From positions 1 to 5,574 of the forward strand of contig CAZXLJ010000161.1 of assembly GCA_964641175.1 (NCBI GenBank): a stretch of DNA of 5,574 nucleotides, read 5' to 3'. The notes under the pieces were generated by a model. That model made no database searches, was not told the DNA's origin, and saw only the letters and a program-made list of their open reading frames with translations. Below are positions 4,624 to 5,574 of the stretch, piece by piece. Every line of letters starts with the position of its first letter. Positions within the stretch are counted from its first letter, which is position 1. The DNA comes from CAYNST01 sp964641175 (lineage in GTDB: Bacteria > Pseudomonadota > Gammaproteobacteria > Pseudomonadales > Cellvibrionaceae). Both the position numbers and the translations under genes were made by a program.

Positions 4624-5469
4624 ATGATCACGACGGTGAACAACGCGGGGTGTCTGTCGACCGAGGAATATCAGGCATTTGGCCGCTTCCTTCGGTCCGC
4701 CTGTGGTATTGATCTGGGTGAAAACAAGCAGTACCTGGTAGCAACCCGTATTCGCCGGGTGATGGTGCAACACCAGATAGCTTCATTTGCTGAGCTGATC
4801 TTTCGAATTAACGGAGACGGCGACCGGCAGTTGCGTCAAAACGTGATCGACGCCATGACAACCAACGAAACCTTGTGGTTTCGCGATGGTTACCCCTTCG
4901 ATTTCCTGGCGAACCACTATTTGCCTGATTATGTCCAGCGACAGGTTGTTCCGCGTCTGCGCATCTGGTCAGCTGCATGCTCATCGGGCCAGGAGCCGTA
5001 TTCGCTGAGCATCGTGATGGAAGAATTCACGCGCCGTACCGGGCAACCACTCGACGCCGAAATTCTGGCGACGGATCTGTCCGTTTCCGTACTTGAAGCG
5101 GCACAGGCCGGGTTTTACGACCGAATGTCCGTTACTCGCGGACTCTCAGAGAAGCGCCTGCAGCAGTTTTTTGTGCCTGCCGCCAATGATTTGTGGGCAC
5201 TGTCTGAACAGATCAGGAAACGTGTGCGCTTTCGATCATTGAATCTTCAGGAGTCTTACCTGACGCTGGGGCGTTTCCAGATTATCTTTTGCAGGAATGT
5301 ACTGATCTACTTTTCTGCTCCGCTGAAAATGGAAATTCTGCGCAAGCTGCATGACCAGCTGGAACCGGGCGGGCTGCTGTTTCTGGGCGCCTCGGAAAGT
5401 ATTGCCGGCGCTGCGGATCTGTTCGAAATGATTCACATCAACCCCGGGGTGATTTACCGGGCCCGCTAG
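4624..5469 (+). CDS. cheR: CheR, chemoreceptor glutamate methyltransferase
   Basis: CheR transfers methyl groups from S-adenosylmethionine to specific glutamates on chemoreceptors, opposing the methylesterase CheB during adaptation. From the chosen ATG the protein has 281 residues, the usual CheR length. A helical N-terminal domain (about 9-75) includes GIDLGENKQYLVATRI (28-43). The SAM-dependent domain contains TTNETLWFRD (79-88), motif I IWSAACSSGQEPYS (114-127), ATDLS (149-153), FCRNVLIYF (222-230) and GGLLFLGASES (249-259), all hallmark CheR segments. The frame is open a further 39 residues upstream with possible starts at 4507 and 4564. I prefer 4624 because homology begins only about ten residues after it, although its ribosome binding site is weak. 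The gene follows cheV by 164 bases. Its TAG stop is part of the CTAG at which a mobile element begins; the C-terminus looks intact. Confidence 0.95.
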   Translation: MITTVNNAGCLSTEEYQAFGRFLRSACGIDLGENKQYLVATRIRRVMVQHQIASFAELIFRINGDGDRQLRQNVIDAMTTNETLWFRDGYPFDFLANHYLPDYVQRQVVPRLRIWSAACSSGQEPYSLSIVMEEFTRRTGQPLDAEILATDLSVSVLEAAQAGFYDRMSVTRGLSEKRLQQFFVPAANDLWALSEQIRKRVRFRSLNLQESYLTLGRFQIIFCRNVLIYFSAPLKMEILRKLHDQLEPGGLLFLGASESIAGAADLFEMIHINPGVIYRAR

Positions 5470-5500
5470 GGAACCTCTGATCAAGTCCGGACAGCGTCTG
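5470..5500 (+). repeat. 31-bp terminal inverted repeat, copy B
   Basis: This is the inverted copy of 30-60, with 28 of 31 identical. It starts immediately after the CTAG that contains the cheR stop codon, and the element body extends to the right. Confidence 0.85.
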
Positions 5501-5574
5501 CGCGAGCCAAAAAGTTCACTCCGCAAGGCGCGGTTCGCAGCGAATGGCCTTAGCCCTTCGCAAGAAGCGCAACG
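5470..5574. mobile_element. Terminal fragment of an IS5-like insertion sequence, right edge
   Basis: Sequence directly after the cheR stop begins GGAACCTCTGATCAAGTCC, the inverted counterpart of the left edge, and abuts CTAG (5466-5469). Inference: an IS5-group-like element inserted at this CTAG, and its remaining part lies outside the window. The inner 74 bases show no recognisable gene. One minus-strand frame (about 18 residues ending in TGA, running towards the tip) could be the end of a transposase, but it is too short to identify. In pseudomonads flgB would be expected shortly after cheR; it is not seen before the window ends. Confidence 0.55.

Noticed and set aside
61..5469. Composite transposon carrying the flagellar genes between two insertion sequences
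   Set aside because: The enclosed genes are ordinary core genes in a normal order; assembly breakage at a repeated element is the simpler reading.

Overview
The window looks like flagellar and chemotaxis chromosome from a gammaproteobacterium, probably a Pseudomonas- or Marinobacter-like marine relative. That assignment is an inference from three things: the divergent arrangement of flgA-flgM-flgN against cheV-cheR, the pseudomonad-style RsmE sequence, and moderately high GC. Six protein genes can be named with good confidence, one protein gene is unnamed, and there is one tRNA gene.

Layout from left to right. Positions 1-60 are the end of a mobile element. rsmE (minus, 61-771) follows, then tRNA-Arg(CCU) (minus, 832-907). 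Positions 908-1103 hold no gene but contain a likely tRNA promoter and an exact 17-bp tandem duplication. Next are a small, very acidic conserved-type protein (minus, 1104-1514), flgN (minus, 1646-2137), flgM (minus, 2185-2502) and flgA (minus, 2616-3335). A 179-bp divergent control region (3336-3514) separates these from cheV (plus, 3515-4459) and cheR (plus, 4624-5469). Positions 5470-5574 are again the end of a mobile element.

How the genes work together. FlgA is the periplasmic chaperone for P-ring assembly. FlgM holds the flagellar sigma factor FliA (sigma-28) inactive until the hook-basal body is finished. FlgN is the export chaperone of the hook-filament junction proteins. The flgA-flgM gap contains an exact-consensus FliA promoter reading into flgM and flgN, so the anti-sigma gene is expected to be transcribed by the sigma factor it inhibits. 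CheV and CheR act at chemoreceptor arrays: CheV couples receptors to CheA and carries its own receiver domain, and CheR methylates receptors. rsmE and the tRNA belong to translation, not motility.

The most distinctive observation is at the edges. A 31-bp sequence occurs at both ends in inverted orientation (28 of 31 identical), each time directly after CTAG, and in both cases that CTAG contains the amber stop codon of the adjacent gene (rsmE, cheR). By eye these are the only two CTAG tetranucleotides in the window. This is what two insertions of an IS5-group-like element would look like, and it probably means the window is a contig that ends in two copies of the same insertion sequence. No clearly new multi-gene system is visible.
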